A stretch of DNA of 64,000 nt from Bradyrhizobium sp. 4 (GTDB lineage Bacteria > Pseudomonadota > Alphaproteobacteria > Rhizobiales > Xanthobacteraceae). This document shows, piece by piece, positions 34,218-42,663 of the stretch (positions are counted from its first letter, which is position 1; each line of letters starts with the position of its first letter). The stretch spans positions 4,898,001 to 4,962,000 of the forward strand of contig NZ_CP064686.1 of the NCBI RefSeq assembly GCF_023100905.1. The letters run 5' to 3'. The position numbers were made by a program, and so were the translations under genes. The notes beneath the pieces were generated by a model. It worked only from the letters and a program-made list of their open reading frames with translations. It did not search any database and was not told the DNA's origin.

Positions 34218-35006
34218 ATGAAATATTTTCAACTCTCCTTCGCCGTCGCAGCATCGATGACGACTGCCGCGGCTCTAGCGCCGATGATGACGACGACTGC
34301 CAAGGCGGACAGCCCCTTCAATGTGGGCCAGACGATCACATTTCGCAATCCTTTCAAAACTGGCTGCCCTACGCCTGAGATTGCCAACAAGGTCCGGCAG
34401 GGAGCGGTAAACATGGAAGGAGAAGCGCAAAGTTGCTACAAGCTCGTCTCGGGTAGGCCCTATCAAGTTGCGGAGGTCAGGCGGTACGAAGGCGCAGAAT
34501 TCTACCGAATCCCGCTGAGCAACGGCAACTTTGTCTGGACCTACATCTTGGGCGGAGACGCTGAGTCAGCGGACATTAAATTGGACCAGCAGAACCGCGC
34601 CATCGCGAATGCCACCTTGGTCCTGAAAATGACGGCGATGGTTAGGAATGGGGAGTTATACGTTTACGGTCCCAACAAAGCGACGCTGTCCGGTAGCGAA
34701 CCTATCGCGACAGTTACCCGTCCCAACCCGGACGATGCGCCTTGCGTGTACGAGATCGAGGATGGTCGCGGCAATATCACACGCGTCGATTTCAATCGCA
34801 TCTCGGAAGAGTACCGGCTGGACCAATTTGGGTTCACTCTTTTCGGCGCACCCAACGTTGCGTGCCAAAACGGGCAATGTCGGGACAACCTCCCACTAAT
34901 AGGTCGGCTTGACGATCAGTTTATCGCGACGCTGCGATTCGTGTGGAACGATAGCAACGGCAAGTGCAGTCCGGCAAACCGCGTGCCTGCCTCACCAAAG
35001 TTCTAA
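34218..35006 (+). CDS. secreted hypothetical protein
   Basis: A 262-residue exported protein. The signal peptide is at about 1-31 (MKYFQLSFAVAASMTTAAAL). The mature part has several cysteines (GCPTPEI, QSCYKLV, DAPCVYE, NVACQNGQC, NGKCSPA), an odd-to-even set that could form disulfides. A beta-rich pattern runs through the middle. AAAAGGAGA 8 bp upstream makes the ATG certain. Codon use is lower in G/C third positions than in neighbouring chromosome genes, consistent with acquired DNA. Function unknown. Confidence 0.8.
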   Translation: MKYFQLSFAVAASMTTAAALAPMMTTTAKADSPFNVGQTITFRNPFKTGCPTPEIANKVRQGAVNMEGEAQSCYKLVSGRPYQVAEVRRYEGAEFYRIPLSNGNFVWTYILGGDAESADIKLDQQNRAIANATLVLKMTAMVRNGELYVYGPNKATLSGSEPIATVTRPNPDDAPCVYEIEDGRGNITRVDFNRISEEYRLDQFGFTLFGAPNVACQNGQCRDNLPLIGRLDDQFIATLRFVWNDSNGKCSPANRVPASPKF

Positions 35007-35260
35007 TCATTCTATCGTGGCAAACAGGCCTTTAGCGACTCGCATCGAGTGCATACGCCCGCACCTTGGGATGATCTTGGTGATGGGATCCGTCATTCGC
35101 GGTTCGTACCGCGACATTGCGCGAGCCGCCAGCCTTCACCGCCATGCACAGGCCTTGATAGGCATCATATTTTTTCCAACCGGACCATCGTTGGATCGCG
35201 ACACAAATGTAAACACAACATCCATACTGTGTTGATTTTACTGTGATTTTTTCCCTTCAA
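35007..35260. other. AT-rich non-coding right end of the segment
   Basis: No gene. It ends in a T-rich run (TGTGATTTTTTCCC, about 35242-35255) just before the second 14-bp direct repeat. Confidence 0.5.
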
Positions 35261-35700
35261 CCTTCCCTGCGCAGTGGCTTTACAGCTTATGTCGCGCTCT
35301 CCCCGGGGAGCGATGCACTATTGCCCCCGTCGCCTTGCGGATGGCTGACGCGTGCGCCCGGTTGGGCAACCCACATCACCGCAAGGCTTGGCGCACAGAC
35401 CCCGGGCGCCAGGACCACACGATTTTGCCGTACGCGGATCACACCCGTCGTGTGCGCGAGGCCTTCACTCACGGTTGCCCGCCCTGCGAAGCCGTGCGCG
35501 CCGATGTCACCCACGTCCGCCGCCGTCCGGCCCGCGTTCGTGACGATCGCGATGCGCCCCTCTTCCTTGGGCCGGGTTACGGCGAGACATACGCCGTTTC
35601 CGAATTTCGGTAAAGCGGAATATTTTTGAGGGCAGGAATTGACCGACAGCTTGGGTGTTTTGCCTGACGGGCACCGCAAGGTCTTGTAACCCGGATGAGC
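35261..35700. repeat. structured dispersed repeat, right part
   Basis: It begins with the 14-bp direct repeat and continues in GC-rich sequence (CTCTCCCCGGGGAGCG, a hairpin near 35299-35314). It ends near an AATATTTTTGAGGGCAGG motif at about 35619. I recall this order from Bradyrhizobium dispersed repeats. The proteins one could call here (92-155 residues) are arginine-, histidine- and proline-rich and not credible. Confidence 0.6.
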
Positions 35701-35773
35701 CCATCCGGCTCGCGCCGCACCTGTCCCGGGTATCGCTGCGCACACCCTGGCCACGGCAGCGTGTCAAGAGCCA

Positions 35774-36640
35774 TCACCCTGCCAATCGATCGATCACGAG
35801 ATCGAGCAGCGCGCGCAGGCGAGCGAGGCGCCTGAGATCGCGGTGGTAGCCAACATAGGTGTCGCGGCCGGGTGGCGTCGCGCCGATGTCGAGCGCGACC
35901 AGCCGGCGGTCGCGGTCGCCGAGGGGACGCGGCAGCACTGCCAGCCCGCCGCCGCTCGCGCAAAGCTCCGCCTGCGCCTGCCTATTATTGCTGCGCGAGG
36001 CGATTTGCATATTCGGCAGCGTGCGCTTCAACCAGAGGGCATCGGGCATGTCGGCGAATTCGGCGTTCATGGTCACAACACGGATACCGCTTCCGTCGCC
36101 GGCGCGTGGCGGCTTGCTGCCTTTCTTGCCGTAGAGAGCGTAGGGAATGTGGAGCAGCTTTCGGGAGATCACTTCAGGCTCGTCGAACGGTTTGATGCGG
36201 AAGACGAGATCAGCCTCGCGGCGCGGCAGACTGTAGAGGCGCGCATCGGTCAGAAGCTCGACGGTCACCTTGGGATGGCGCTCGCCGAACGCGGCAATCA
36301 ACGGCGAGAGTATCACCGTCCCGAACCAGTCCGACGACGACAGACGCAGCAAGCCATCGAGCTGCGTCTCCGCGCCGGATGCACGCCGCTCCAAGGCGAG
36401 CGCCTCCTCTTCAATCCGCTCGGCATGGCGCAGCACAGCTGTGCCCTCGTCGGTCAGCACGAAGCCATCCGCCGTGCGCTGGAACAGCGTTTGTCCGAGC
36501 GACTTTTCGAGCGCGCGAAGTCTCCGTCCCATCGTCGGCTGGGTCTGGCCGATCTTCCGTGCGGCCGCGCCGAGAGTGCCTTCGCGCGCAACCGCCAGGA
36601 AGATGCGCAGATCGCTCCAGTCCACCGGAAGCCTCCTCAT
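35774..36640 (-). CDS. LysR-family transcriptional regulator
   Basis: A 288-residue regulator from the ATG at 36640 (MRRLPVDWSDLRIF); an ATG at 36652 adds four residues. The winged helix is at 5-65 with recognition helix QTQPTMGRRLRALEKSLG. The substrate-binding domain follows (SSSDWFGTVILSPLIAAF; GGGLAVLPRPLGD). It is divergent from the quinone oxidoreductase gene with a 89-bp gap, the classic LysR arrangement, so it probably controls that gene and itself. Effector unknown. Confidence 0.95.
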   Translation of the reverse strand: MRRLPVDWSDLRIFLAVAREGTLGAAARKIGQTQPTMGRRLRALEKSLGQTLFQRTADGFVLTDEGTAVLRHAERIEEEALALERRASGAETQLDGLLRLSSSDWFGTVILSPLIAAFGERHPKVTVELLTDARLYSLPRREADLVFRIKPFDEPEVISRKLLHIPYALYGKKGSKPPRAGDGSGIRVVTMNAEFADMPDALWLKRTLPNMQIASRSNNRQAQAELCASGGGLAVLPRPLGDRDRRLVALDIGATPPGRDTYVGYHRDLRRLARLRALLDLVIDRLAG

Positions 36641-36676
36641 ACAAAAACGCACGACAATCGTACATTCTCATTCCTT

Positions 36677-36696
36677 CCCATGCAAAAAATCATGGG
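36677..36696. promoter_or_regulatory. palindromic operator between lysR and oxidoreductase
   Basis: CCCATG (36677-36682) and CATGGG (36691-36696) are separated by the A/T-rich CAAAAAAT. It is the only strong dyad in the divergent gap, centred about 45 bp from each start. It is probably the LysR site. Confidence 0.6.
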
Positions 36697-36729
36697 CATA
36701 TTGGAGGCCGACAACGGAGCAAGACGATC

Positions 36730-37722
36730 ATGACGAGACAATCGACGATGCGCGCGGCCGTCCTGGAGACCCACAACGCGCCGCTGCGCCCCTCAACCGT
36801 CCCCACGCCCGAGATCGGTCCGCGCGAGGTGCTGGTGCAAATCCGCGCGAGCGGGGTCAATCCGCTCGACACCAAGATCCATGCGGGCGCGGCGGCGCAT
36901 GCGCGCCATCCGCTGCCTGCAATCCTCGGGCTGGATCTCGCCGGTGTGATCGAACAGACCGGGCGTGACGTCTCGCGGTTCAAGCGGGGCGACGAGGTCT
37001 ATGGCATGACGGGAGGCGTCGGCGGTGTGCAGGGATCGCTCGCCGAATTCGCCGCTGTCGACGCCGACCTGCTGGCGTTGAAGCCTGCCAATCTCAGCAT
37101 GCGGGAGGCAGCCGCCCTGCCCCTCATCTTCATCACGGCCTGGGAAGGACTGATCGACCGCGCGGCGCTGAAGGCCGGACAAAAGGTGTTGATCCATGGC
37201 GGCGCAGGCGGCGTTGGGCACATGGCGATCCAGATCGCGCGCGCGTTCGGAGCAGAAATGTTCGCGACCGGCTCGGCATCGCAGCGCGCCACCATCGAAG
37301 GCTTTGGCGCGACCTTCATCGATCGCGATACCGCCATCGCGACTTATGTTGCAGAGCATACGGGCGGCCGCGGCTTTGACGTCGTCTACGACACCGTGGG
37401 CGGCCAGGTACTCGACGCTTCCTTCGAAGCCGTGCGCCGCTTCGGCCATGTCGTGAGCGCGCTCGGATGGGGTTCGCACGCGCTTGCGCCGCTCTCGTTC
37501 CGCGCAGCCACCTATTCCGGCGTGTTCACGCTGCTGCCGCTGCTCTCAGGGGAAGGCCGCGCGCATCACGGAGAGATCATGGCGGAGGCCACGCGCCTGG
37601 TTGAGGCCGGCAAGCTCTTGCCGATGCTCGATGCCCGGCACTTCACACTGGAGAACGTCGATGACGCCTATGCGCTGATCCGCGATCACGCGACGCAGGG
37701 CAAGCTCGTTGTGGACATCTGA
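36730..37722 (+). CDS. zinc-independent quinone oxidoreductase-like protein
   Basis: A 330-residue MDR-superfamily enzyme. It lacks the zinc ligands of alcohol dehydrogenases, as quinone oxidoreductases do. GroES-like domain about 8-130 (VLVQIRASGVNPLDTKI; LGLDLAGVIEQTG). NADP-binding Rossmann motif VLIHGGAGGVGHMAIQIARA (about 155-175). It probably reduces quinones or enones with NADPH. It is divergent from the LysR gene and probably its target. GGAGGCCGAC lies upstream, though the ATG at 36730 is 10 bp from a purine-rich run. Confidence 0.94.
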   Translation: MTRQSTMRAAVLETHNAPLRPSTVPTPEIGPREVLVQIRASGVNPLDTKIHAGAAAHARHPLPAILGLDLAGVIEQTGRDVSRFKRGDEVYGMTGGVGGVQGSLAEFAAVDADLLALKPANLSMREAAALPLIFITAWEGLIDRAALKAGQKVLIHGGAGGVGHMAIQIARAFGAEMFATGSASQRATIEGFGATFIDRDTAIATYVAEHTGGRGFDVVYDTVGGQVLDASFEAVRRFGHVVSALGWGSHALAPLSFRAATYSGVFTLLPLLSGEGRAHHGEIMAEATRLVEAGKLLPMLDARHFTLENVDDAYALIRDHATQGKLVVDI

Positions 37723-37738
37723 CGGCGGTCGCAGAGAA

Positions 37739-37783
37739 GTCTCGTCGCCGGATGAAGCGAAGCGTAAGCCGGGCTGCGGAGAC
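37739..37783. repeat. palindrome, possibly diverged family B copy
   Basis: GTCTC (37739-37743) and GAGAC (37779-37783) bracket GCCGGATGAAGCGAAGCG and GCCGGGCTGC, wording close to the family B repeats. The stem is short and interrupted. Confidence 0.4.
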
Positions 37784-37801
37784 CCGCACGCGCAGTCGCG
37801 A

Positions 37802-37996
37802 CTAGTCCTCGCTGGACGTCGCCAAGCGATTGCGCAGATGGGCCTGCGACAACAGAAAGAACAATGCGCGCTCGCCATGATATTTCGCGGACGGCCGGGT
37901 GCGCTCGAAGCCATCGGCGAATTTCTTGCCGGATTGGTCGCACACCTGCCACCGCCAGCCGAACCGCTTACGCCTGGTGAGGATCACTTCGAACAT
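37802..37996 (-). CDS. small basic hypothetical protein
   Basis: A 64-residue protein from the ATG at 37996 (MFEVILTRRKRFGWRW). It has short strands, a basic/aromatic core, then GERALFFLLSQAHLRNRL as a helix. Short proteins of this pattern occur next to many rhizobial genes. The frame extends upstream (ATG at 38083 gives 93 residues, and open to 38383), so the start is uncertain. Function unknown. It is convergent with the oxidoreductase. Confidence 0.55.
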   Translation of the reverse strand: MFEVILTRRKRFGWRWQVCDQSGKKFADGFERTRPSAKYHGERALFFLLSQAHLRNRLATSSED

Positions 37997-38386
37997 GCCG
38001 ACGAGCTTGGTCCCCTGCTCCTTGCCGGTCTCGCAGACGCACGAGCCCGCTCCGGCCTCCTCCGTTGGAGGGATGCCCGACATATAACGCAGCAGGATGG
38101 AAAGCGAATAAAATTGATTATCGGAAATAGGTATCTTGCACTGGCTGTGAGGAAGTCGCGGCGCCGCTGGAATAAGCCGGCGATGCCGGTGTTTGTCGGT
38201 CCTGCTTGGTAGCGCTGACAAAGCTATTCGAATCGCAACACCAAACGGAGCAGCGGAGAGCATCCGCTTTCGCACACGTGACGAGACTGGCGGTAATAAG
38301 ATATGGGAGATCCGTGCGCTGAATGAGACGTGTTCGCCAGACACGAAGACCAGCGTCAGGCCGCATGCGGTATCACCGCTCAAGCA
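37997..38386. other. 390-bp region without a firm gene
   Basis: The minus frame of the preceding small gene stays open here, but the composition is not protein-like. Nothing else was seen apart from the downstream end of the gene at 38387. Confidence 0.4.
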
Positions 38387-39460
38387 CTACCGCGCGACGA
38401 CTTCCACTTCGCCGTCGACGCCGTTGACGACGTTGAAGCCGCGCTCGTAGACCTTGCCCTCGTTCTTGGCGATGGCGCGGTATTCGCCTTCGGAAAGCAC
38501 GACGCGCGGGAAGGCGCCGATCGATTCCTTGATGACGTCGCCGCCCGGGGTCAGCACCGACCAGGCGGTGTTGGCGAGCGCCTCGCCGCCCCTGTCGCTG
38601 ACCAGCTTGAGCGTGATGACGGCGGCGCGGTGGGTGATGGTGACGTCGGTGAGCTTGCTGGCCTGGACGCGGATGTCCGAGCGCACCACCGAATTGGCAT
38701 CGCCGTAGTTCGAGATGATGTAGTAGGTGCCTTCCGGCAGCAGCACGACGTCACCGGCGGCGACGTTCGGCACCAAGGAGGCGCGCTCGCCGGATTCGAA
38801 CTGGCTGCCCTTGTAGATCGCGAACGAGATCTGGTTCTGCGGAATGCGGCTGGTGCCGACGCGGCCCTCGATGCGCAAGCCGCCGGCGGGCAGCACGAAG
38901 GACTCGCGGTCGGTCTCGGCCTTCAGGCTGACGGTGCGCACCGCGCTGACGAGGCCAAAGGCGACATGCACGACGTAATTGCCGGGCGGTAGCACGATGT
39001 TCGGCGTGGCATTGCGGTCCTCGCGGATCAGCTTGAAGGTGCCGTTCTCGTCGGGACGATCGGCAAATACGCGCCAGACCAGGCCGCTGGTAATCGGCGG
39101 GGTGTCCTTGCCGTATTTCGCCGTCAGCGACAGCACGCCCTGTCCGGGCACGGCCGCGTTGAGCGGCGCGGCGGACGGCACGGTCGTGACCGCGGGCGGC
39201 GGCATGCTGGGCGTGGTCGGCTGCAACAGGGTCGGCGGCAGGCTCGGCGGTCCGGCACCCGGGCCGGAGGGCGGCGCCAGACTGACCGCGCCGCCGGGAT
39301 CGGGCACCGATGCGGGCGGCACCGGCGGTGGACGATCGGAGAAAAGCTGCGCCTGCGCAGCATTTTGGCCAAGGGCATAGAGGCAGGCAGCAAGGACCAG
39401 CGCCGGCAGCAGCGATGCGCTGCGCCGCCATCCGATGATGCCGTCACCCCCGAGAGTCAT
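38387..39460 (-). CDS. exported proline-rich protein with beta-sandwich repeats
   Basis: A 357-residue protein. The signal peptide is at about 15-37 (SLLPALVLAACLYALGQNAAQAQ). A 70-residue proline-rich linker (PPPVPPASVPDPGG; PPSLPPTLLQPTTP) follows. The remainder (about 110-357) appears to be three beta-sandwich units, each with a G-x-Y-x-V/I-x-S-x-like strand: LPPGNYVVHVAFG, LLPEGTYYIISNYG and VLSEGEYRAIAKNEG. The resemblance is to carboxypeptidase-regulatory or Ig-like modules. It is envelope-exposed by inference. No enzyme motif. Confidence 0.82.
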   Translation of the reverse strand: MTLGGDGIIGWRRSASLLPALVLAACLYALGQNAAQAQLFSDRPPPVPPASVPDPGGAVSLAPPSGPGAGPPSLPPTLLQPTTPSMPPPAVTTVPSAAPLNAAVPGQGVLSLTAKYGKDTPPITSGLVWRVFADRPDENGTFKLIREDRNATPNIVLPPGNYVVHVAFGLVSAVRTVSLKAETDRESFVLPAGGLRIEGRVGTSRIPQNQISFAIYKGSQFESGERASLVPNVAAGDVVLLPEGTYYIISNYGDANSVVRSDIRVQASKLTDVTITHRAAVITLKLVSDRGGEALANTAWSVLTPGGDVIKESIGAFPRVVLSEGEYRAIAKNEGKVYERGFNVVNGVDGEVEVVAR

Positions 39461-39702
39461 GCCATCTGCTTTTCACCGAAAACGCGGCAAATTCAAGCCT
39501 CCGAAACCCCGAGAAATACGGCCCGATACAGCTTTTGGAACCCGGTTGACGCCTGCGTGATTACCCCAGGGGCAACCGCGCCTCGCCATACTCCTGCCCC
39601 GTGCCCTTCCCAAACCGGCATAAACCATGCTTCGGCCCGGTTCTGGCGGAGCGCGACTGCGGTGCCTAGTCTGATGGCGAGTCCCGGCGTAGGAGAGTTT
39701 CG

Positions 39703-40743
39703 GTGCTGGACATATTGAAGGGTCGGGGTTCGAACAGCGATAAGGTCGCCGAGAAAGTCGGCCTGGGCAGCATCCGCCGGCCGGTCATCGGCCTTGCGCT
39801 TGGCGGCGGCGCGGCGCGCGGCTTCGCTCATATCGGCATTATCCGGACCCTGCTCGCCAACGGAATAGTGCCTGACGTCGTGGTCGGCACCTCGATTGGC
39901 GCCGTGGTCGGCGGCCTCTATGCGGCCGGCCGGCTCGATACGCTGGAAGAATGGGGCCGCAGCCTGCAAGGGATGCGCAACATCCTCGGCTATCTCGACA
40001 TCCGCCTCAACGGCTCCGGCCTGATCGGCGGCGAGAAGCTGGCGACGCGGCTCGAGGCTGCCTGCGGCCAGAGCCAGATCGAGGATCTCCCGGTCAAGTT
40101 CGCCGCCGTCGCGACCGAGGTCCGCACCGGCCACGAGATCTGGCTGACGCGCGGCCGCGTGGTCGACGCGATGCGCGCCTCCTATGCGCTGCCCGGCATC
40201 TTTTCTCCGGTCCTGATCGGCGATCGCTGGCTGGTCGACGGCGCATTGGTGAACCCGGTGCCGGTCTCGGCCGCACGCGCGCTCGGCGCAGAAATCGTCA
40301 TCGCCGCAAATCTTTCCAGCGACATCTTCACCTATTCGACGACGGTCTATTCGCACGGCGCGATACCCGAGCCGGTGATCCCCGCGGCGGAAGAGCAGAC
40401 GTCAAAGCGGCGCTTCCCGAGATTCTTCTCGCCTGAGAAGACGGTGAAGCGCGAGTTCTTCGGCGGCGGCAGCGCCCGGCCCGGCCTCTCTTCGGTGATG
40501 GTCGACGCCTTCAACATCATGCAGGACCGCATCACCCGTGCCCGCCTCGCCGGCGATCCGCCCGATATGCTGATCACGCCGCGGATCGGTCAATTCGGCT
40601 GGTTCGATTTCCACCGCTCCGAGGACCTCATCGCCCTGGGCACGCGCGCGGCCGAGCGTGCGCTGGAGTCTATCCAGGAGGCAATCCACGAACTGGCGCC
40701 CGCGCCGGAGGGCGCCGCGCCCAAAGCCGACCAGCAGGCCTGA
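39703..40743 (+). CDS. patatin-like phospholipase (RssA-like)
   Basis: A 346-residue protein starting at GTG 39703, with AGGAGAG 8 bp upstream. The oxyanion loop is LALGGGAARGFAHIGI (about 29-44). The catalytic serine is in VVVGTSIGAVVGGLY and the aspartate in WLVDGALVNPVPV, so the Ser-Asp dyad is intact. It hydrolyses lipid acyl chains in relatives. No leader, so probably inner-face or cytosolic. Its stop abuts the CBS gene stop with no gap. Confidence 0.94.
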   Translation: MLDILKGRGSNSDKVAEKVGLGSIRRPVIGLALGGGAARGFAHIGIIRTLLANGIVPDVVVGTSIGAVVGGLYAAGRLDTLEEWGRSLQGMRNILGYLDIRLNGSGLIGGEKLATRLEAACGQSQIEDLPVKFAAVATEVRTGHEIWLTRGRVVDAMRASYALPGIFSPVLIGDRWLVDGALVNPVPVSAARALGAEIVIAANLSSDIFTYSTTVYSHGAIPEPVIPAAEEQTSKRRFPRFFSPEKTVKREFFGGGSARPGLSSVMVDAFNIMQDRITRARLAGDPPDMLITPRIGQFGWFDFHRSEDLIALGTRAAERALESIQEAIHELAPAPEGAAPKADQQA

Positions 40744-41172
40744 TCAGGCGGTCTTGATGTAATCGCGCAGAGCTTCCTGCTCGGACTCGTATTCCTGCAC
40801 CCGACGCTTGACGATGTCGCCGATCGAGATCAGGCCGACCACCTTGCCGTTGTCGACGACGGGCAGATGGCGGAACTTGCCGGTGGTCATCATCTCCATG
40901 AGCTCGGCGACCGTGTCGGTCTCCTTGCAGGTGACGACCTTGCGGGTCATGACCTGCGAGACCGGCTCCTCCAGTGCGCCGGCGCCGCGTTCGCCGATCA
41001 CCCGCACGATGTCGCGCTCCGACAGGATGCCTTCCAGCCGGCTCTGGTTCATCACCAGCACCGCGCCGATCTTCTTCTCACCGAGCAATTTGACCGCGAC
41101 CGCCAGCTTGGCGTCCGGCTCGACGCTCATGATCTGGTGGCCCTTGGTGTTGAGAATCGAACGTACCGTCAT
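40744..41172 (-). CDS. two-CBS-domain protein
   Basis: A 142-residue stand-alone pair of CBS domains (first about 10-60: GAVLVMNQSRLEGILSERDIVRVI; second about 75-130: FRHLPVVDNGKVVGLISIGDIVKRR). CBS pairs bind adenine nucleotides and regulate partners; the partner is not evident. The C-terminal coil (QEYESEQEALRDYI) may oligomerise. Cytoplasmic. Back-to-back with patatin. Confidence 0.94.
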   Translation of the reverse strand: MTVRSILNTKGHQIMSVEPDAKLAVAVKLLGEKKIGAVLVMNQSRLEGILSERDIVRVIGERGAGALEEPVSQVMTRKVVTCKETDTVAELMEMMTTGKFRHLPVVDNGKVVGLISIGDIVKRRVQEYESEQEALRDYIKTA

Positions 41173-41361
41173 TGTCGCCTCCCTGAATCGAAACCGTCCG
41201 CTGTTCGCGGTCCGGACTTGTTCTTCGAGTCTTCAACTAACAGTTTCAGCGCCGGTTTCACGCTCAGGCGCTTTGCGAAGCATCGCCGCTAGCGGCCTGT
41301 CGCTTCGGAACATTCTTCTAGGGAATGATGGATGAATTCGGGCGGCGCCGCAAGCGCCGCT

Positions 41362-42198
41362 TCAAATACGGTCTGAAATGTCCTGTGATGACGCATCCGC
41401 AGCATCGCTTCGCGCGCGCGGCACGGGATCGAACAGCGTGAACAGCAAGAGGCCGGCAAGGAAGCCGCCGATATGCGCCTGCCAGGCAACGCTCGTGGTC
41501 TCGCTGTCGACGCCGATCGCGCCGACGCCGAAGACGATGTTGACGCCAAACCAAACCGCGAGGAAACCGAGCACTCGCCCGTCGCGTAACGCGCGCGACA
41601 GCGGCAGCGCCGGAACTCTTGCGGCGGTATCGGCATCCGATCGGCTGAAAGACAGGAAGCTGCCGCGAACGAAGGCGAAGCGGATCGCCGCCGCCATCGC
41701 GCCGGACACCGAGGCCGAGGCGCCGATCATCGGCGCCACCGCGTGCTCATGGGTGACGAGATGGGCGAGCGCGCCGGCCGCCGCCGTCACCGCCAGGAAC
41801 AGGAAGAACCTGATGGCGCCAAAGCGCCGCGCCAGCGCGCTGCCGAACGGCAACAGCCACAGCACGTTGAAGCCGAGATGGGTGAGATTGGCGTGCAGCA
41901 GCGAATAAGTGACGAAGGTCCAGACCTTGGCGCCGGCTCCACCGGGAATCTCCAGATTGAGCAGCGAGGAATCGTAGCGCTTGGGGATGAAGCCGAAGAC
42001 GTCGATGGTCCAGTTCTCGAGCTCCGGCGGCAGCAGCACCCGCAGATGGATCACCGCGAGCAAGAGGATATAGGCCGTCAGCGCGAACGGCAGCGTCAGG
42101 ATCGGCTCGCGCGGAGCCTCCTCAACGACGGCCGGCACCTCCAGCGAAGCATCTTGCGACGGAGGATCTTGCGGCGGAGAATTTGGCGGGGAATCCAA
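41362..42198 (-). CDS. rhomboid intramembrane serine protease
   Basis: A 278-residue membrane protease. Six or seven helices are visible from 36 on. HANLTHLGFN is the conserved early loop. GASASVSGAMAAAI holds the catalytic serine, and the histidine partner is in AWQAHIGGFLAGLLL, so the dyad is intact. The N-terminal 35 residues are proline/glutamate/serine rich and cytoplasmic. The substrate is unknown. The gene start is preceded by the candidate small RNA on the same strand. Confidence 0.93.
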   Translation of the reverse strand: MDSPPNSPPQDPPSQDASLEVPAVVEEAPREPILTLPFALTAYILLLAVIHLRVLLPPELENWTIDVFGFIPKRYDSSLLNLEIPGGAGAKVWTFVTYSLLHANLTHLGFNVLWLLPFGSALARRFGAIRFFLFLAVTAAAGALAHLVTHEHAVAPMIGASASVSGAMAAAIRFAFVRGSFLSFSRSDADTAARVPALPLSRALRDGRVLGFLAVWFGVNIVFGVGAIGVDSETTSVAWQAHIGGFLAGLLLFTLFDPVPRARSDAADASSQDISDRI

Positions 42199-42284
42199 GG
42201 CGGCTTCGCTTTCAGGCGCGATCGGAGCGACAGGCGTAACGACAGGCCTTGGAGATAGTCGCCTTTGCCCGCCCTGCGCAAGTG

Positions 42285-42480
42285 CACAAAAGGAAAAGGC
42301 AGGGCCCTGGGAAAGCCCTGCCTATCCGTGTCGGACTTCCGGTACCCAGAGAGACGGGAGTATCCCCACCCCTCCCCGCGGCCGGTGACCAAACTGTTTG
42401 ACGCCTGTGTACAGGCCTCGCCGAGAACCTGGAGAAAAGCGGCGAAGCTTGCGACCGCGATCACCATAGCAGCGGGGCGG
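42285..42480 (-). ncRNA. candidate small RNA upstream of rhomboid
   Basis: Between the CtrA site at 42499-42513 and the rhomboid start, the minus strand carries several short hairpins: GCCTG-TACA-CAGGC, TCCG-ACA-CGGA, and a final terminator. It lacks a credible protein: the open frame there reads through the terminator and is arginine-rich. I infer a stand-alone transcript of about 190 bases. The 5' end is placed about 30 bp from the CtrA site and is uncertain. It could instead be a long 5' leader with attenuation. Confidence 0.5.
42288..42323 (-). terminator. intrinsic terminator of the candidate small RNA
   Basis: On the minus strand AGGCAGGGC, a nine-base loop and GCCCTGCCT are followed by TTTTCCTTTTG. 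It is a textbook stem and U-tract, lying upstream (not downstream) of any protein gene on this strand. Confidence 0.8.
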
Positions 42481-42498
42481 CGCACGGAAAGGGCATAG

Positions 42499-42513
42499 TT
42501 AATTTAACGTTAA
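42499..42513. promoter_or_regulatory. perfect CtrA consensus site
   Basis: TTAATTTAACGTTAA is TTAA-N7-TTAA. It lies upstream of the candidate small RNA on the minus strand and 151 bp from the PAS gene on the plus strand. Binding is inferred. Confidence 0.65.
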
Positions 42514-42663
42514 CGACGCAAAGGCAGCGCCAGGGACGCCGAAAACGCCGCTGCGGCATGGACGCTGCAAAGCCCCTCCTGCACAACAACACAGGGATCG
42601 CGGCTGCACTGAAGCGGGACAGGTTTGTCCCGCAAGGTTGCGCCCCGGGGTAAGCGTTCAGTC

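Larger units (their letters stand above)
31930..35274. mobile_element. candidate inserted segment with 14-bp direct repeats
   Basis: The 14-mer CCTTCCCTGCGCAG occurs at 31930-31943 and again at 35261-35274. Between them lies about 3.3 kb of visibly lower GC. The left end continues GGGAAAAAT and the right end, read inward, GGGAAAAAA (five bases from the repeat), a short possible inverted terminus. The outer sides look like two halves of one dispersed repeat. No transposase or integrase is inside, so the mechanism is unknown. Confidence 0.5.

Noticed and set aside
35243..35963. Frames of 92-155 residues on both strands
   Set aside because: Located in the right part of the structured repeat; six frames are open because of GC content, none with a domain.
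42096..42485. 129-residue minus-strand frame over the candidate small RNA
   Set aside because: It reads through the terminator hairpin and into the rhomboid gene out of frame; the composition is arginine-rich.
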